Source: Halanaerobium congolense (GTDB lineage Bacteria; Bacillota; Halanaerobiia; Halanaerobiales; Halanaerobiaceae). From it: a DNA stretch of 64,000 nt. The notes beneath the pieces were generated by a model that worked only from the letters and a program-made list of their open reading frames with translations, ran no database searches and was not told where the DNA came from. A program made the position numbers and the translations under genes. Location of the stretch: contig NZ_SOEF01000001.1 in assembly GCF_004366375.1 (NCBI RefSeq), positions 111,966 to 175,965 on the forward strand. The letters run 5' to 3'. Every line of letters starts with the position of its first letter. Position 1 is the first letter of the stretch. Shown here piece by piece: positions 63,912 through 64,000 of the stretch.

Positions 63912-64000
63912 GGACCGGCAGCGACCTACTCTCCCACATCGTTACCAATGCAGTACCATAGGCGCTGGAGGACTTAACTTTTGTGTTCGAGATGGGAACA
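63912..64000 (-). rRNA. rrf: 5S ribosomal RNA, 3' part (cut by window edge)
   Basis: The minus strand carries the conserved 5S segments TCCCATCTCGAACAC, GTTAAGTCCTCCAGCGCC, ATGGTACTGC and GTGGGAGAGTAGGTCGCTG up to its 3' end GCCGGTCC. About 89 of roughly 117 bases are in the window. The 3' end is followed by TTTTTTT, so the terminal helix may serve as the terminator. It marks the end of an rRNA operon transcribed toward glpA. Confidence 0.93.

Overview
The window is AT-rich bacterial chromosome, almost entirely coded on the minus strand, with gene families and gene order typical of low-GC Firmicutes: remA-gmk-rpoZ-coaBC-priA-def-fmt-rsmB-rlmN-stp-prkC-rsgA-rpe-thiN, and the mraZ-to-ftsZ division and wall (dcw) cluster running on through divIVA, a T-box and ileS. 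The gene content fits an anaerobic, non-sporulating, possibly diderm member of the Halanaerobiales: there is no spoIIGA-sigE-sigG block after ftsZ, an Lnt-family protein is present, the peptide-binding protein has a cleaved rather than a lipoprotein signal, and flavodiiron and anaerobic glycerol-3-phosphate genes are present. This placement is inference and not a database match. No mobile element, CRISPR array or tRNA was seen.

Layout, left to right (transcription mostly runs right to left). 1-11.5 kb: thiN (cut by the window edge), rpe, rsgA, prkC, stp, rlmN, rsmB, a membrane Zn peptidase, fmt, def, priA. 11.6-17.4 kb: metK with its own promoter and terminator, lgt, and a dppABC peptide transporter without ATPase genes. 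17.4-19.9 kb: coaBC, rpoZ, gmk, remA. 19.9-29.8 kb: rqcH (plus strand), an Lnt-like protein, an EF-G-like GTPase, fprA, rluD, lspA and a MATE exporter (plus strand). 29.8-33 kb: ileS under an isoleucine T-box. 33-52.5 kb: the dcw cluster. 52.6-56 kb: dinB, ddl, trpS. 56-59.4 kb: a PerR-type regulator (plus strand), an AhpD-like/RNase HI fusion, ptsI, ptsH. 59.5-63.9 kb: glpP and a three-gene glycerol-3-phosphate oxidation operon behind a long leader. The window ends in the 3' part of a 5S rRNA gene.

The genes form housekeeping modules: translation start and rRNA modification (def, fmt, rsmB, rlmN, rsgA), Ser/Thr phospho-signalling (prkC/stp), lipoprotein maturation (lgt, lspA, a degenerate lnt), peptidoglycan precursor synthesis and septation (dcw cluster, ddl), sugar transport (ptsHI) and glycerol catabolism (glp).

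The most notable observations are: (1) a PriA that keeps all zinc cysteines but has lost the helicase/ATPase motifs; (2) an Lnt-family protein with no cysteine at all, so no catalytic nucleophile; (3) a glp leader with a consensus promoter, a strong terminator and a competing upstream pairing segment, which looks like an antitermination switch for GlpP; (4) two convergent gene pairs whose stop codons overlap in a TTAA sitting in the loop of a perfect hairpin; (5) an AhpD-like plus RNase HI fusion convergent with a PerR-type gene; and (6) a perfect unused Shine-Dalgarno sequence in the dppA leader that resembles an mRNA-stabilising element.
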